A stretch of 64,000 bases of DNA from assembly GCA_003342815.1 (NCBI GenBank), contig PTEX01000194.1, forward strand, positions 124,001 to 188,000, in the 5' to 3' direction. This document shows, piece after piece, positions 62,734-64,000 of this stretch (position 1 is the stretch's first letter; each line of letters starts with the position of its first letter). The notes below the pieces were generated by a model that saw nothing but the letters and a program-made list of their open reading frames with translations, did not search any database and had not been told where the DNA came from. The position numbers were made by a program, and so were the translations under genes. Origin of the DNA: Eudromia elegans (taxonomy: Eukaryota > Chordata > Aves > Tinamiformes > Tinamidae).

Positions 62734-64000
62734 AATAAATTTACACATTTCACCCTTCAAAAACAGATATTCAACTCTGAGCTTAAACAAAAAGTTTAAC
62801 TCTTAAACAATTTAACTATACATCACTTTCTATTTACAGAAAATATTTTAACTGGATCAGAATATATCACTTCTAGGCACTGCTATTGCCTGTAAGCAGA
62901 AAGGCCATTAGCTCCTTTTTAAAAAAAGTACATGATGAACACAGAATTGCCCAGTAGTACCATGAGTTATTGTCCTCTCTGCTGGTCTCTGGGGAAAAGT
63001 CAACCAACACAGACAGTAACAGGCTGCAAACTCAGTTCTCCAATTAGATGTAGGATATACTTAAAAATATATCATTTACCACAATTCATTTTTGAGGGTT
63101 TTGGTGTCCACTTTTAAAATACTACTTGCAAAACCAAAACTGCCTATCAACAAACTGAGACAGCTCCTTTGAAAAACATTTAGCTATTACGGGATCTTAA
63201 ACTGGTATGTGAACTACTGCAGTGTGCATTTACATTGCATGTTCTGAACTTGACTGGAGTTGTGTTTTGTGGTCAGTTAACATCTAATGCTGACATTTTT
63301 TCAATGGCAATGGAAGTCATACTGATCCTGAACCTATAACCAGTTCACTGTTCAGAAAACTGTTCAGTTTGCTCGACCATCACAAACAGTCTAGGCTAGA
63401 CATCCATTACATTAACCATCCGGATTCAGGAGTCTACCAGTACAGCTCTCAGGAAGCTGATATAAAACACATAACTCACCAAGACACATTTAACATCTGG
63501 CACATTCATCAGCCTTTTTATTTATTCCTTAGCACAGTGCTTCTACACTCAAACTTACACATTTCTAAGAATCCTGTTCAGTTTCAGCAGTCATCTTGTT
63601 ACATGTAAGGTAAGTTGGAGCTAAATCAGAGGTCCTGTCTTCACGGCACAAGGCAGTGCTGGAGGCTATTTCTGAACAGTGCTGAGAAAACTTCAACTGG
63701 GCTAAGTAGCTAAGAAGCCAGAAGTTCACAGCAGTGCTTATGTAACAGGAGTGGATGGATGCCAGAGCTATAAAATAAAGCTTGAGATTACAAGTTTTCT
63801 GAGCTATGACCTGTTGTGATCAACAACTGGGATGTTGANGGGAGGCCAGACTGGCTTGAGTTTGCTACATGGTATTCGCATAGCATTGAATTTGACCCAT
63901 GCCTCACTGTTCCTGCTGGTCTTCAGCATGGGGCTAAGAATGTTTGTGGGGCTTTTTGTCTTGATGCGTAACTTGGAAGCAAAAAATGGAACNTAAATGT

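Larger units (their letters stand above)
59236..64000. other. intergenic sequence downstream of ADAMTS18
   Basis: No open frame in this stretch resembles a known protein; the longest, minus 62113-62523, looks random. Two small tandem repeats are present at 62431 and 62673. In mammals the next genes past the 3' end are SYCE1L and MON1B (from memory); no exon of either was recognised here. Confidence 0.6.

Noticed and set aside
1-64000. tRNA, rRNA, CRISPR arrays, bacterial operons or phage genes
   Set aside because: Nothing of this kind is visible. The window is a spliced vertebrate locus with long introns.

Overview
This is vertebrate nuclear DNA that carries most of one protein-coding gene, ADAMTS18, on the plus strand. 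Twenty coding exons lie between 15951 and 57355. All have GT donors and AG acceptors, all phases agree, and they join into 3186 bases (1061 codons plus TGA). The product reads as a secreted zinc metalloprotease: end of the prodomain, a furin site, a reprolysin-type catalytic domain with its zinc motif and Met-turn, disintegrin-like region, thrombospondin repeat 1 (TSR1), Cys-rich region, spacer, five further TSRs and a C-terminal PLAC domain. Compared with human ADAMTS18 as I remember it, the first in-window exon matches exon 4, so exons 1-3 (signal peptide and early prodomain) should lie upstream of base 1. The exon numbers used here rest on that match.

The organism is most likely a bird or another sauropsid. 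Introns are compact (20 exons in 41 kb; the whole human gene is about 150 kb as I recall), interspersed repeats are few, and one degraded CR1-like fragment may be present near 1168. The species cannot be fixed from the sequence alone. Isolated N bases are scattered through the window; only one (45303) is in a coding exon.

Layout: 1-15950 is taken as the end of intron 3, with no recognised exon and a GC/CpG-rich patch near 5390-5640. 15951-28063 holds the prodomain, protease and disintegrin-like exons. 28842-35643 holds TSR1, the Cys-rich region and the spacer. 35644-43791 is the largest complete intron (8.1 kb), with GC-rich patches and a 49-bp direct duplication. 43792-53827 holds the end of the spacer and TSR2-6. 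57240-57355 is the PLAC and stop exon. A probable 3' UTR runs to about 59.2 kb, ending near AATAAA signals. From there to 64000 is intergenic, with only minor tandem repeats.

I found no RNA gene, CRISPR array, intact mobile element or second gene, and no convincing undescribed system. The better leads are three tandem (4-nt) splice donors in ADAMTS18, two unexplained ORFs in intron 18, the CpG-rich intronic patches, the 49-bp duplication with an internal inverted repeat, and long T tracts in introns.
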